Assembly (NCBI GenBank): GCA_963573385.1 | Contig: CAUYLG010048160.1 | Location: 1-64,000, forward strand | Length of the DNA stretch: 64,000 bases | From: Cacajao melanocephalus | Taxonomy: Eukaryota > Chordata > Mammalia > Primates > Pitheciidae | Direction of reading: 5' to 3' | In this document: piece after piece, positions 14,746 through 27,821 of the stretch | How the letters are laid out: the number at the start of each line of letters is the position of its first letter | Position numbering within the stretch: position 1 is the stretch's first letter | Position numbers and translations under genes: made by a program | The notes under the pieces: model-generated | Told to the model about the DNA's origin: nothing | Seen by the model: only the letters and a program-made list of their open reading frames with translations | Databases searched by the model: none

Positions 14746-14974
14746 GAAGTGGGATTCAAAATAAAGCTTCTTTCAACCCCCAGGAGCACTGAGTGAGTAA
14801 ACATGGTATCTGCCAGGCTCATTTTGTCCTCTCTCTAGAAGCACCTGGGGATTATGGGTAAGTTCTTGGATTCTGAAGCTCCGTGGATTTGTGTTAGCTA
14901 TCCGAGTTTGAGCACAATCTTTTTTCATCTGAACTGGGTTCAGAAGTCACAACAAAAATTGGGCCACAGCCAGG
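14746..14974 (+). mobile_element. Short ERV 5' leader remnant
   Basis: About 230 bp after the putative primer-binding site, with no open frame of note. It is cut off by an antisense LTR at 14975. Confidence 0.45.
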
Positions 14975-15535
14975 TGTTACCAGAAAGGGGTCCTGATCCA
15001 GACCCCAAGAGAAGATTCTTGGTTCTCACACATGAAAGAATTTGGAGTGAGTCTATAGAGTAAAGTGAAAGTAAGTTTATTAGGAAAGTAAAGGAATAAA
15101 GAATGGCTACTCCATAGACAGAGCAGTGGCATGAGTTGTATGATTGAGCATACGTATAGTTATTTCTTGACTATGTGCTAAACAAGGGGTGGATTATTCA
15201 TGAGTTTTCTAGGAAAGGGGTAGGCAATTCCAGGAACTAAAGGTTCCTCCCCTTTTAGACCATATAGAGTAACTTCCAGACGTTGCCATGGCATTTGTAA
15301 ACTGTCACGGTGCTGGTGAGAGTGTCTTTTAACATGCTAATGTATTATAATTATCATATAATGAGCAGTGGGAATGACCAGAAGTCACTTTCATCACCAT
15401 CTCGGTGTTGGTGGGTTTTGGCCAGCTTCTTTACCACAACCTGTTTTATCAGCAATGTATTTTGCACCAAGAACAGTATGTACAAAGGCCCAATAGCAGG
15501 CAGAAGTGAGGCCAATTCCATTAAATGAAGGAAGG
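14975..15535 (-). mobile_element. ERV1-like LTR, antisense
   Basis: TGTTACCAGAAAGGGGTCC at the left is the reverse complement of a U5 end. TTTATT at 15077-15082 is an AATAAA on the minus strand. GACGTTGCCATGGCATTTG and TGGTGGGTTTTGGCCAGC are characteristic of this LTR. I do not name the subfamily. Confidence 0.7.
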
Positions 15536-16116
15536 TGAGTGTGAAGTTAAAGCACCAGGGTGGGAAGAGAGGCAGGAATTGAGCATGGACAGGTTACACC
15601 ATGTAAACAATTGTGCTTTTAGGATTTGGCAGTGCATCTTTTAGCGTTACACCTATGAACATGTTTCCTGACAAAAATAAATAAATAAAAGAATAGAAAA
15701 GAAACAAAGTCTCAACTCAATGACCCCAGCCTCCACCTCTAAAAAACTAGAAAAAAGGAGAGCAAATAAAACTTAAACAGAATAATGGAAATAGTAAAGA
15801 TCAAAGTGAATATTAGTGAAAAGAAAACAGAAGAAAATTAAAAATCAACATAATAATAGCTAGTTCAATAAAAGAGTTCAATGTAATTGATAAAACTCTA
15901 GCAACAGGTCCATTAGAGGTTCTGGTTAGTGCAATAAAGAAGTAGAAAGAAATTAAATGATCTCTAGCTGTAAAGAAAAAATTAAGACTATCTTTAGTCA
16001 TAGCAAATATAATTATCTATAAGCAAAATCCTATGGAATCTACAAAAAGGAGCTACTAGCACTAATAAGTGAGTTTAGGAGGCTTGCAAGATAAAATAAA
16101 AATATAGAAAAATAAA

Positions 16117-16412
16117 ATTTTTTTTCTAAGACGGAGTCTTACTATGTCGCTCAGACTGGAGTGTAGTGGTGTGATCTCAGCTCCCTGCAAGCTCCATCTC
16201 CTGAGTTTATGTACTTTGCCTGCCTCAGCGTCCCGAATAGCTGAGATTACAGGTGCTCACCACCATGCCCAGCTAATTTTTTTTGTACTTTTAGTAGAGA
16301 CAGGGTTTCACAATGTTGGCCAGGCTGGTCTCAAACTCCTGACCTCAAATGATCCTCCCACCTGAGCCTCCCAAAGTGCTGGGATTATAAGTGTGAGCCA
16401 CTGCGCCCAGCC
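16117..16412 (-). repeat. Alu, full length
   Basis: TTTTTTTTCTAAGACGGAGTC to CTGCGCCCAGCC, inserted in L1 ORF2 sequence. Confidence 0.95.
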
Positions 16413-17424
16413 ACTTTTCTCTTCTGGCTGCTCTGCCCAGCCTCAAGTGTATTTCTATATTGTAGCAATTTTCAATTAGAAATTGAAATTTAAAAACCAA
16501 ACCATTTAAAATCACATGAAAATATAAAATAATTAGGAATAAATTGGACAAAAGATATGTAAAATCTGAGTGCCTGAAGACTATAGAACATTGTTAAGAG
16601 AGATTTAAAAGACCTTAAAACTCAAAGATATATACCATGTTAATAGATGAAAAGACTTGATATTTTTAAGATGTTACTTCTCCCCTAATCGATTTATAGA
16701 TTTAATGCAGTCTGAACCAAAATCCCAGTGGATCTTTTTCATAGAAATTAACAAATTGATTTTAAAATTTATATGGAAATCCAAAGGACCTAGAATAGCC
16801 TAAAAAAAGAATGATATAAAAGGATTCATGTTACTTGACTTCCAGAGTTTATTATAAAACTACAGTAGTTAAGAGAATGAGATATTGCATACGATGGATA
16901 AATCAATAAAACAGACAGAGATTCCATAAAAAGGCCCACACATATGTGGTCAATTGGTTTTGATGATTTCTAGGGCAATTTAATGGAGAATAAATAATCT
17001 TTTCAACAAGTGGTGCTGAAACAGTTGGATATCCATATGCAAGGAAAGCTAAATTCATAATTTGTAACATATACCAAAAAAGCTCAAAATAGATTACAGG
17101 TCTAAATATAAGCTCTCTAAATACAGAACTTCTGAAAGAAAATATAGGAGAGAGATTTTTATTTTATTTTGGTATCGGCGAAAATTTCATATGTTCAACA
17201 GCAAAAGCATGATTGTAGAAGAAAACAATTGAAATTTATCAATTATTTATTTATCTAATTTATCTAATTTAAGATTTCATCAAAATTAAGAAATTGGTTT
17301 TTAAAAAATTGAAACATAATAGATGTGCACATTTTCAGGGTACATATGATAATTTAATACATTCATATAATGTGTACAGTTCAAATGGGGTATCTATCAC
17401 TTTAAATATTTGTCATTTATTTAC

Positions 17425-17545
17425 TAGAGGCAGGGTCTCACTATGTCACTCAGGCTGGACTTAAACCCTTGGACTCAAATGATCCTCTCATCAAAGCTTC
17501 CCAAATAGCTGGGGACTATAGGTATACACACTGTGCCCAGCTCTC
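17425..17545 (-). repeat. Alu monomer-like fragment (FLAM-like)
   Basis: GCAGGGTCTCACTATGTCAC to CTGTGCCCAGC without the second arm. Confidence 0.8.
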
Positions 17546-17579
17546 TCTTTTCTTTGTGTTAGAAATATTTGAGTTATCA

Positions 17580-17887
<308 letters not shown>

Positions 17888-18510
17888 CTATACTGGGAGG
17901 AAATTTTTGACATTTCTTTTTAGCTATTCTGAAATGTACAATAGATTATTGTAAACTATAGCCACTCTACTAGGTGTATTTTTTCTAACACTAGGTCTTA
18001 TTTTTTCTGTGTATTTGCACCCATTAATCAACCTCTCTTCATCTCCCCTTTCCCCCTATAAGAAATTCTGTTCGAATTTCTTGACACTGTTAACAGAACG
18101 AAAAGGCAAGCTACGGCCTGGCATAAAATATTTGTAAGTCACGTATTTGATCTAGACTGTGTATCCAGAATATATAAAGAACTCTCAGAACCCAATAAGA
18201 GAATAACCAATGTTTTTCTAATGGGCAAAAAAATTTCAGTGGACAACACGGAAGTTACCTGAATGGCAAATAAACACATGAAAAGATGCTTGACATCACT
18301 GATCATGAGAAAAGTGAAAATTAAAGTCACAATGAGCTATACTTCTACACATCTATTAAAACATCTAAACTTTAAAATAACAAGTATTGGTAATGATGTG
18401 GAACCACTGGCATTCTCATATATTGCTGGTAGAAAGGTATATAATAAAATGGTAACAGTTTGATAGTTTCCAAATATTTTAAATATACATTACCATGACT
18501 TTGACTTGGC

Positions 18511-18546
18511 ATTAGACAAGTAAAATTCATTAGACAAGTAAAATTC
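18511..18546 (+). repeat. 18-bp perfect tandem duplication
   Basis: ATTAGACAAGTAAAATTC occurs twice head to tail within L1-derived sequence. Confidence 0.95.
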
Positions 18547-18751
18547 ATTTCACTCTTAGGTATATGCCAAGAATATGAAAACATACTAATATAGGCAAAC
18601 AAATATTTGTACACAAATAAAAAGTGATTACAACAACTTTATTTGTAATAGCCCTAAATTATAAACAACCAAAATATCTATCAATAGATGGATATATAAG
18701 TCAATTGACATAGCCATACAATGCAAGACTATTCACCAATAAAAAGGACTT

Positions 18752-18984
18752 TCTCAGCTCACCGCAACCTCCGCCTCCTGGGTTCAAGCAATTCTCCTGC
18801 CTCAGCCTCCCGAGTAGCTGGGACTACAGGCACACACCACCACACCTGGCTAATTTTGCCTTTTTAGTAGAAACGGGGTTTCACCATGTGGGCCAGGATG
18901 GTCTCAATCTCTTGACCTCGTGATTCTCCCACCTCAGCTTCCCAAGGTGCTGAGATTACAGGCGTGAGCCACCATGCCTGGCCC
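18752..18984 (-). repeat. Alu lacking its 3' end and A-tail
   Basis: The minus-strand copy starts at TCTCAGCTCACCGCAACC, missing roughly 60 nt of Alu 3' end and the whole poly(A) tail. It is nevertheless flanked by AAAAAGGACT (18741-18750) and AAAAAGGATT (18985-18994). Confidence 0.9.
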
Positions 18985-19154
18985 AAAAAGGATTACTGAT
19001 ACATATAAAACATAGATGAATCTCAAAATAATACTTACTTTTAAATTTTCTTTCTCCCCTTTTCAAAGGCATTGACAAAATAATACTGTGGAATAAAAGT
19101 CTGGCAAAAAGAGTACATCCATTGTGATTAGATTCTAGAAATTTTTGGTGTCGT

Positions 19155-19452
19155 TTTTGTTTTGAGATGGAGTCTCACTCTGTCACCCAGGTTGGAGTGC
19201 AGTGGAATGATCTAGGCTCACTGCAACCTCCACCTCCCGGGTTCAAGTGATCCTCCTGTCTCAGCCCCTCAGCCTTTCGAGTAACTGGATTACAGGCACC
19301 CACCACCATGCCTGGCGAATTTCTGTATTTTTAATAGAGACAGGATTTTATCATGTTGGCCAGGCTGGTCTCAAACTCCTGACTCAGGTGACCTGCCTGC
19401 CTTGGCCTCCCAAACTGTTGGGATCACAGGCATGATCCACCATGCCTGGCCT
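19155..19452 (-). repeat. Alu, full length
   Basis: TTTTTGTTTTGAGATGGAGTC to CATGCCTGGCC. Confidence 0.95.
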
Positions 19453-19493
19453 AGAAAATGTTAACTAGCATATATAGTGACACAAGGAATTCA

Positions 19494-20105
<612 letters not shown>

Positions 20106-20231
20106 CATAGACTTTAAAATACATGCAGTTTATTGTACAATTTTATTAACTCTGAAATAAAATTTGGTCCATCTTATCAGCTTCATACCTTCCAAAAACT
20201 TCCTCAAAGTATCTGGTCCATTCACAGCACC

Positions 20232-20596
20232 TGATATAGTTAGGCTTTGTGTCCCCACCCACATCTCATCTTGAATTGTAGTCCCCATAATCCCCACATG
20301 TCAAGTGGAGATAACTGAATCATGGGGGCAGTTCCCCCATGCTATTCCAGTGATAGTGAGTGTGTTATCACGAGATCTGATGTTTTTATAAGGGGCTCTT
20401 CCCCCTTCACTCATCATTTCTCTCTCCTGCTGCCTTGTGAAGAAGGTGACTTGCTTCCCCTTCACCTTCCGCCATGATTATGTTTCCTGAGACCTCCCTA
20501 GCCATGCTGAACTGTGAGTCAATTAAACCTCTTTCCTTTCTAAATCACTCAGTCTCTGGCAGTTCTTTATAGCAGTGTGAGAGCGGACTAGTGCAG
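20232..20596 (+). mobile_element. THE1/MST-type MaLR solo LTR
   Basis: TGATATAGTTAGGCTTTGTG, CTGAATCATGGGGGCAG, CCTTCCGCCATGATTATG and GAGAGCGGACTAGTGCA follow the THE1/MSTA layout over a full LTR. GCACC/GCATC flank it. Confidence 0.9.
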
Positions 20597-20753
20597 CATC
20601 ATTCCTGTTTTCCATTTCAAACTGGAAGCCAGATGCTAGATTTTACATTCACCTGAGCTGTAGATATCCCTGTACAGGATTCTCCAGAGACTAAATTCTT
20701 CATTTAATATGTTTAAACTCAGTTGTGGAAGATGTAAAGTTAGACAACCATAT

Positions 20754-21356
20754 GTGTGTGTGTATATATATTTTTACTTATTTTAACTTTAAGTTCAGGG
20801 GTACATGTGCAGATTTTTTATATAGGTAAACTTGTGTCGTGTGGGTGTGTTTCACAGATTATTTCATCACCCAAGTATTAAGCCTGGTATCCATTAGTTA
20901 CTTTTCCTGATCTTCTGTCTCCTCCCACCCTCCACCCTCCAGTAGGCCCCAGTGTGTGTTGTTCCCCTCTATGTGTCCATGTGTTCTCATTATTTAGCTC
21001 CCAGTTATAAGTGAGAACATACGTATTTGGTTTTCTGTTCCTGCAATAGTTTGCTAAGGATAATGGCTCCAGCTTCATCATTGTCCCTGCAAAGGACATG
21101 ATCTCATTCTTTTTTATGGCTGCATTAGTATTCCATGGTGTATATGTATCATATTTTCTTTATCATTGATGGGCATTTAGGTTGATTCCATGTCTTTGCT
21201 ATTGTGAATGGTGCTGCAATGAACATTCGCATGCATATGTCTTTATAATAGAACAATTTGTATTCCTTTAGGAATGTACACAGTAGTGGAATTGCTGGGT
21301 CAAACGGTATTTCTGTTTTTAGGCCTTTGAGGAATCGCCACATTGTCTTCCACGTT
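20754..21356 (-). mobile_element. 5'-truncated L1, antisense
   Basis: The 3' end starts at the left (TTTAAGTTCAGGGGTACATG) and runs to the C-terminal part of ORF2 (minus-strand reading contains KTEIPFDPAIPLL-type L1 text). Flanked by perfect 11-bp duplications GACAACCATAT (20743-20753, 21357-21367). The tail has evolved into (TG)n(TA)n. Confidence 0.93.
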
Positions 21357-21469
21357 GACAACCATATTTAAGATATATAAGCTCCAGAGCTTAAGAGCCT
21401 AGAGCTGAAGTTTCTAGCTCTAGGTCTTTCTGCTTTGATGTTTGTTTTATGAAAAGGCTGTGTATGCAA

Positions 21470-22085
21470 ATCGACCCCCAAACATAGAAGGAGCTGGGAA
21501 ACCAAAGAAGGAGGCAGAAAAATCCTGCTTGTTATAGGGTGATTTTATTTGGGAACTTAGGAACAGAAGCATGGTCTTGGGAAGCTGTAAAACAGGTAGA
21601 TCTCCACACCGTTATCCCCCAGACTCAAGGATTATACACCCTGAAGAAAAGCAGGTGTATAATGTGATCAACAGGCAGAACTTATGGTAGGCATATGTTC
21701 TTACACAAAGAATGATAGATAAAGTGGAAATCTTAGAGGCATTCCAGGGACCAGGGTTAATCAGAAGTCAACATGGTGGATTAGCTTCCAAGATGGAGTC
21801 TCCTTCGCCTCCACACTATGACTTCTCCAACTATATTCCCCTCTCTGTTTATTTTGGGAAATGTCTCTCTGCCGGCTTAATGTGTCCCCTCAGGAGTATG
21901 TTGCAGATGCTAGAGCAGCGAGCAGTAGCCTCTCTGTCCTAGGGTATTGTTCTCATTTACTTTGTTGTAACATTCTACTCTGGTGAACACTACCATCGTC
22001 TCTTGAACAAACTTTCTATTTTGTGGGACTACAAGGAAGAGAAAAATGCTGCATTACTTCATGCCACAGGTGTTAGGCCTTATAC
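21470..22085 (-). mobile_element. Unassigned LTR-like element, antisense
   Basis: GTGATTTTATTTGGGAAC gives an AATAAA on the minus strand in an LTR-like setting. About 215 bp of it (21571-21785) recur inverted at 23222-23437. Confidence 0.5.
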
Positions 22086-22795
22086 CTGAAGACTCATGAT
22101 GTTTCATAGAGGTGGTCTTATCCTACATTAACAGGATGTTTCAGTTTGAGAAACTTCACCCTTGTTATCAGTTGATGTTGATGCATTCCCTTAGCTTGGC
22201 TAGTTCTCTAAAACTGAAGGAAATTAAAGATAAGTGAATCTGTATGAGACATGCAAGAACACTTTGTGAAGGTTCTCAGTGATGAGATGGGTGTGAGGTA
22301 CTCAAATGGCATTTCCAGATGGGTGCTCATGCATGCAATCTGATGACATCTAAGTTATCTCCATCTATAACCATGCAAATCTAGTTTTTTTTGCTTCTAG
22401 GATGGTAGGTGGTTATGAACTGTACATTGGGACATTGAAAACATGGCAACACCAGCAGCATGAGTGAGTGTGAATAAGTGAGGGGAATTGTGAATAAGTG
22501 CTATGCATTCCAGATAAAACTAGCACAAGCAGGATAGAGTGGGAGGGGAGGATTACTTTTTACTTTGGATGTGCTTAGTCTGAGGGAGTGGATTCTTCTT
22601 CTATAGGCAGTTGTGAATGTGGGGCTTATGCTTATCAAAGAAAATAGAACAGGAGATAAATTGGTTGTCAGTTATCTAGTGCCTGGTGATCAGTAAAGCC
22701 ATAGTTGAATGAGATGTTTGGTCAGGAGGAGAGCAGGCAGGAAGATATGGAATGAGAAAAACAGGAATCTCAGAACTACATTTTGACATAGTTGT
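22086..22795. other. Unassigned sequence
   Basis: No recognisable feature. It forms part of the spacer between the inverted 215-bp arms. Confidence 0.45.
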
Positions 22796-23216
22796 AAGAA
22801 CAAAACATTAGAAACAACTTAAGTGTTCTTCAATAGAGGACTTACTAAACAATTATGATACATTCGCACAATGGAATACTATGCAGCAGAAAAAAAGAAT
22901 GAGGAAGTTCTTTCTGCATGTATATAGGATGATCTTTGAGTTACGTGTACAGATGCTACTATGTGAAAAAAAAAGAAGAAAATAGCACATGCATATTATA
23001 CATATGAATGTGTATATATACAGACATACAATGTGTAGGCAATACATATATGCATATAAAATGTCTCTGGAAGGAGCACATGAGACATAACAGTTGCTTT
23101 CAGGAGAGGCTAGGTGAAAAAAGAGACTTTCCACAGAATACCCTTTTGTACCTTTGAGGTTTTAATGACGTGGATATGTGTATATATATTCAAATATCAA
23201 ATAAATAAAACATTTT
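22796..23216 (+). mobile_element. Old L1 (L1M-type) 3' fragment
   Basis: CACAATGGAATACTATGCAGC and the following GAATGAGGAAG block are typical of L1M ORF2/3' regions. It ends in an A-rich tail (AAATAAATAAAACATTTTAAAAA). Confidence 0.75.
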
Positions 23217-23221
23217 AAAAA

Positions 23222-23437
23222 ATTAAGTCACCGTGTTGACTTCTGATTAACCCTGGTCCCTGGAATGCCTCTAAGATTTTCATTTTATCTATTGTTCCTT
23301 GTGTAAGAACACATGCCTACTATAAATCCTGCCTCTTGATCAAATTATACACCTGCTTTTCTTCAGGGTGTATAATCCTTGGGTCTAGAATATCATGGTG
23401 TGGAGATCTACCTGTTTCACAGCTTCCCAAGATCATG
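23222..23437 (+). repeat. Inverted copy of the 21571-21785 LTR segment
   Basis: Its reverse complement aligns with 21571-21785 at about 90% identity by eye (21 mismatches in about 208 positions, 7 of them clustered). Identical blocks include GAGGCATTCCAGGGACCAGG. Confidence 0.9.
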
Positions 23438-23449
23438 ACTCTTGGCTTT

Positions 23450-23760
23450 GTCTGTTTGGGCTGCTGTAGCAAAATACCTTACACTGGGTAGTTTATAAAT
23501 AATAGAAATTTAATTCCCATTAAATTTGCTGCCAGGGGCTGGGAAGTTCAAGATCAGGGTACCACAAGATTCAGTGTCTAGTGAGAGCCTGTTTCCTGGT
23601 TCATGTACGGTGCCATTTAGCTGTGTCCTCACATGGTGGAAGAGGTAAACAGCTCCCTTGCACGTCTTTTATAAGGGCACTAACCACCTCTTAATATGAT
23701 CACATTGATGATTAAGTTCCAACTTATAACTTTTGGAGGGGACATATTCAGTCCATAGAA
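23450..23760 (-). mobile_element. MLT1-like MaLR LTR
   Basis: CTTACACTGGGTAGTTTATAA, GAGAGCCTGTTTCCTGGTTC, TCTTTTATAAGGGCACTAACC and CAGTCCATAGAAC follow MLT1-type LTRs in reverse. Confidence 0.75.
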
Positions 23761-23979
23761 CCTCTGTTCAAAGATGAGAGAGGATCCAGAGATCCACTTC
23801 ACAGAGTAAGAAATAGGAAGACAAGTGCAGTGAAGTGTCTTAGAAGGGAGCGTCAGGGAGAGGGGGCAGCGGCAGTTGACCCTGTTGTTTAGAGTGATAA
23901 ATGCTGTAGAAAGATCAAGCATGGGGATGATGAAGGAAAGGTCATGGTGAAGAGGTGAGGGTGAAGAAGAGAAAAGCGG

Positions 23980-24345
23980 CTCGGCGCAGTGGTTCATGCC
24001 TGTAATCCCAGCACTTTCAGAGGCTGAGGTGGGTGGATCACTTGAGGTCAGGAGTTCGAGACCAGCATGGCTAACATGGTGAAACCCCATTTCTACTAAA
24101 AATACAAAAAAAAAAAAAAAGTTAGGCAGGCATGGTGGCAGGCACCTGTAATTCCAGCTACTCAGGGGGCTGAGACAGGAGAATCACATGAACCCGGGAG
24201 GCAAAGGTTGCTGTGAACTGAGATTGCACCACTGCACTCCAGCCTGAGCGACAGAGCAAGATTCTATCTCCAAAAAAAAAAAAAAAAAAAAAAGAAAGAA
24301 AGAAAGAAAAGAAAAAAGAGAGAGAGAGAGAGAAAAAAAAAAAAG
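23980..24345 (+). repeat. Alu with long A/(GAAA)/(GA) tail
   Basis: Full Alu 23980-24272, with a 15-A interruption in the linker, followed by about 70 bp of A20, (GAAA)n and (GA)n. Confidence 0.93.
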
Positions 24346-24721
24346 CCATGTTTCTAAGGACATTATCTAAAACAGAAAGACCAACAAACAAAAAAATAAT
24401 TAATTTAAAAAAATTTTTAAACCCACAAAAATTGGGAAAAAAGAGGGTGGAAGAACTGTTTACTTCACAGAGGAAAGAAAAGTCTATGAGCAATGTCTTT
24501 TGCCTTGTTGTATTAAACGCCTGTTTCCACCCTCACAGTTGTGGAGAAGAATGTGGTAAAGTGTTCTGGAAGGTAGCACCAAACTTACCCACTATTGCCT
24601 CCTCAGCATATCACATCTCTGTACCCACCATGCTCCCCTGAGGCTCATCCCACGGTAGCCAGAAAAGTGCTATATATATTTATAATCCTTAAGCACCCAT
24701 TGGCGTTTTCTTATGACAGAT

Positions 24722-25035
24722 TTGTTTTGTTTTGTTTTGTTTTTTAGACGGAGTCTCGCTGCAACGCCCAGGCTAGAGTGGAGCACAGTGGCACTACCTA
24801 GGCTCACAGCAACCTCTGCCTCGTGGGTTCAAGAGCGTCTCCTGCCTCAGCCTCCCAAGTAGCTGGGATTACCGGTGCCTGCCACCAAACCCAGCTAATT
24901 CTTTTTATATTTTTAGTAGAGATGGAGTTTCACCATATTGGCCAAGCTGGTCTTGAACTCCTGACCTCAAGTGATATGTCCACCTCAGCCTCCCAAAGTG
25001 TTGGGATTACAGGTGTGAGCCCCCATGCCCAGCCT
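24722..25035 (-). repeat. Alu, full length
   Basis: (TTTTG)n tract to CATGCCCAGCCTG. Confidence 0.95.
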
Positions 25036-25324
25036 GTTTTATTTTTGAAGTAGGGTCTTGCTCTGTTGCCCAGGGTGGAGTGTACTGGTGCAATCACAGC
25101 TCACTGCAGACTCTCTCCTTGGCTAAAGTGATCTCCTAACAAGCCTCCGAAGTAGCTGGGACTGCAGGTACATGCCAGTATGCTTGGCTAGTTTTTAAAT
25201 TTTTTGTGGAGACAGGGTCTCACTCTATTGCTTAAGCTGGTCTCAAACTCCTGGGCTCAAAGGATCCCCCCACTTTGGCCTCCCAAAGGGTTGAGATGAC
25301 AGACATGAGCCATCACACCCAGCC
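25036..25324 (-). repeat. Alu (AluJ-like)
   Basis: Directly follows the previous minus-strand Alu; more diverged, ends CATCACACCCAGCCC. Confidence 0.93.
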
Positions 25325-25644
25325 CTTGCGACAGCTTTGATTTTCATGTAAAGGCGTACTTGCTGTCTTCCTTTCTCCCTATTTATTATGCATGCACTGT
25401 AACCTGAAAACCTTCTTTTATTATAATTTAAACACTCTAGTAAATATTCAAGCTTTTAGTATAATTGTTACTTAAAATTCATAGTACATAGCAGTTTTAT
25501 GTGCATTTTGCACAAGTATATTACTATGGAGATTTTTAGCACTGTGGCAATAAAAAATATTGCAAAAGCCTCAGCCTCTATAATCTGCATTTATAAATGA
25601 TGGGTTCTCCACACAGAGAGCTTAAAAATAACTAACATAAAGTT

Positions 25645-25865
25645 TGCCAGACACTATTCTAAATGCACTACATATTTGATTCATTAAAGCTCCTGAGCAG
25701 TCCTATGAGGTAGAACTATTATCATTCCCACTATACAAGCTAAAAAAAACCAAGACTCAGAAGGGTTTTGTACTTTGCTCAAGGTCATATACCCAGTAGG
25801 AGGGAGAGCCAGGATTTGAATCCAGGCAATCTGCTTTTAGAATCCACACTGTTAGCCATAAATGA
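25645..25865 (+). repeat. MIR SINE
   Basis: Clear MIR core: TCCTATGAGGTAGAACTATTATC, GCTCAAGGTCATATACCCAG and GCCAGGATTTGAATCCAGGC. Confidence 0.88.
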
Positions 25866-27165
25866 TATTGATTCTAAACTTAAAGTAGAAGTATGTCTTG
25901 CAGATAATAAGTGAATAAATTTAACTTTAGGAGGATTTGTATGTGTTCATGTTCAAATAGTATAATAATTTTCATCCAATCACTATAAAACAATGCTATA
26001 GTATGGAATTGAACTTGTAAAAATGCATTTAATATATACTTGTAACAAGTCAGAGATACATGAAGAAAAATTAATCACCTCCCTGCCAGCCCTCACTGCA
26101 CCAAACTCCTCTGAGGCAAGCAGTGTTTGCATCATGGAATGTCTACTTCCACATCACTGTTCAAGTTTCTACAACTATATATACACACATACGATGTTTC
26201 TTCTTTCCTTCTTCTTTTCCTTTTCTTCTTTCCTTTCACAAAATGAGATTACACCATGCATTTTACCTTCCAGTCCTTTGGTGCTAGGAAGTTCATTTCA
26301 CCATGATTTGATGACCAACTTCTTTATGGAAATTCCCTCTTCTGATACCTGTGTTGGGCAGAGGTCAGGGACAAATGAGGCACCTGGGTCTTCCAGTGGA
26401 AACTGAGAGGGCTGAGATAATCCTGTGGTCACCGCTGTAGGGGCGCTGTAACTGCACAGAAGAAGGGACATTGCTGTGACACTGTGGAAATGTGAAACCT
26501 CTGGAATTGTCCTCTTGGTACATTTTGTTTCCCCTAAAATTGTTAACAGGAAAATCCATAAAACAAAGACACTTGCGTATTTACCCTACGGAGCACGGGT
26601 CTCTGAGTTGAATATGGAGTGCACGTTCAGGAAGCCAGCCCAACTTGTGGTGTCCAAGAGTGCGCTGGAAGAAAACCGTCATTAGCTTGCCTTTTGATCA
26701 AATGAAACTACTTTTCATTTTTACTAATAATTGATAATTTTTCCTGCTTTCAAGAATCTCATTCTCATGACATTTAAAGAAAAGTGTGAAACTTGATTCT
26801 TAAGAGTAATTTATAACACATGTCTCAAGGCAAAGACTCCTTAAACAGCATTCATCTTCTTTACTGCTAGGGGTTGGAGGCAGCTGCACTCTGAACTATC
26901 ATGTGAAGCAAAATATCAGAAGAGACACCAACATCACTGCCTTAAAGGCAGTGAAACCGCAAGATTTCCTGGACTGGGCAGCCTCTTTATCCCCTTAACC
27001 AGGAAAGTTAACAGAAGAGACACATTAGGAGCAGAAAATGTTCTCTAATAATCTCTGCAGCAATTTTTTTCTCCAATGTTTTCAGCTAAAAAAAATTTTA
27101 AATGTAATCCTATTTTTTTCATTTAATTTCTTTCAAAGAATTTTCTTTCTATTCAAGTACATGAA
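25866..27165. other. Unassigned sequence
   Basis: About 1.3 kb without recognised gene or repeat. It contains a C/T-rich microsatellite-like tract at about 26200-26240. Open frames of up to 127 codons have no motif. Confidence 0.45.
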
Positions 27166-27535
27166 AATATCAATTTTTGCATTACTGGATCTCCCTGTAG
27201 CATGTTAGGTTTATACATTCATCTGTCAATGTATCCTGGGGTTATTTCTACTTTTCGGCTATTGAAAATAATATTGCTATAAACATGGTGTTCAGATATC
27301 TCTGTGAGACCCTGCTTTCTATTCTTTTGGGTTTATACCCAGAAGTGGAATTGGATCACATAGTAACTTTATGTTTCATTTTTTTGATGCTGCACCACGC
27401 TATTTCCCATAGTAACTGCATCATTTCACATTCCCACCAATAATACATAAGGGTTCCAATTTCTCTACACCCTCACCAACACTTGCTATTTTCTGGATTT
27501 TTTTTTTTTGTAGTAGCCATCCTAATGGGTGTGAG

Positions 27536-27573
27536 GTGATATCTCATTACAGTTGTGATATCTCATTACAGTT
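27536..27573 (+). repeat. 19-bp perfect tandem duplication
   Basis: GTGATATCTCATTACAGTT occurs twice head to tail in L1-derived sequence. Confidence 0.95.
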
Positions 27574-27624
27574 GTGATGTTTGCTGAGCATCTTTTTATG
27601 TTCTTATTGGCAATTTGTATACCT

Positions 27625-27742
27625 TTTTTGGAGAAATGTCTACTCCATTGGTTTTATAGGCCTATCTAAAGACATATAAAGACATGGGCGAGTATAAAGA
27701 TATATTCAAGACCTTGCCCATTTGGAGACATTTCTCCAAAAA
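27625..27742. repeat. 17-bp perfect inverted repeat inside L1 sequence
   Basis: TTTTTGGAGAAATGTCT (27625-27641) and its exact reverse complement (27726-27742), with an 84-bp spacer. The spacer has a copy of ATTCAAGACCTTGCCCATTT, the normal continuation of the left arm in L1, suggesting local template switching. Confidence 0.9.
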
Positions 27743-27821
27743 GCTATATATACATATATACATACATATATGTATATACATACATATATGTAATTTTTAT
27801 ATACAATAAAATTATATATAT
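27743..27821. repeat. (TA)/(CATA) microsatellite
   Basis: Alternating TATATACATA tracts, with the ability to form local hairpins. Confidence 0.9.

Noticed and set aside
14285..15535. Possible provirus with coding genes
   Set aside because: Only LTRs and about 230 bp of leader are present; there are no gag, pol or env remnants.
21149..21361. Minus-strand 70-codon frame resembling a protein
   Set aside because: It is the C-terminal part of a truncated L1 ORF2, annotated as L1.
26023..26406. 127-codon plus-strand frame
   Set aside because: Low-complexity F/S-rich translation across a CT-rich tract; no recognisable domain.
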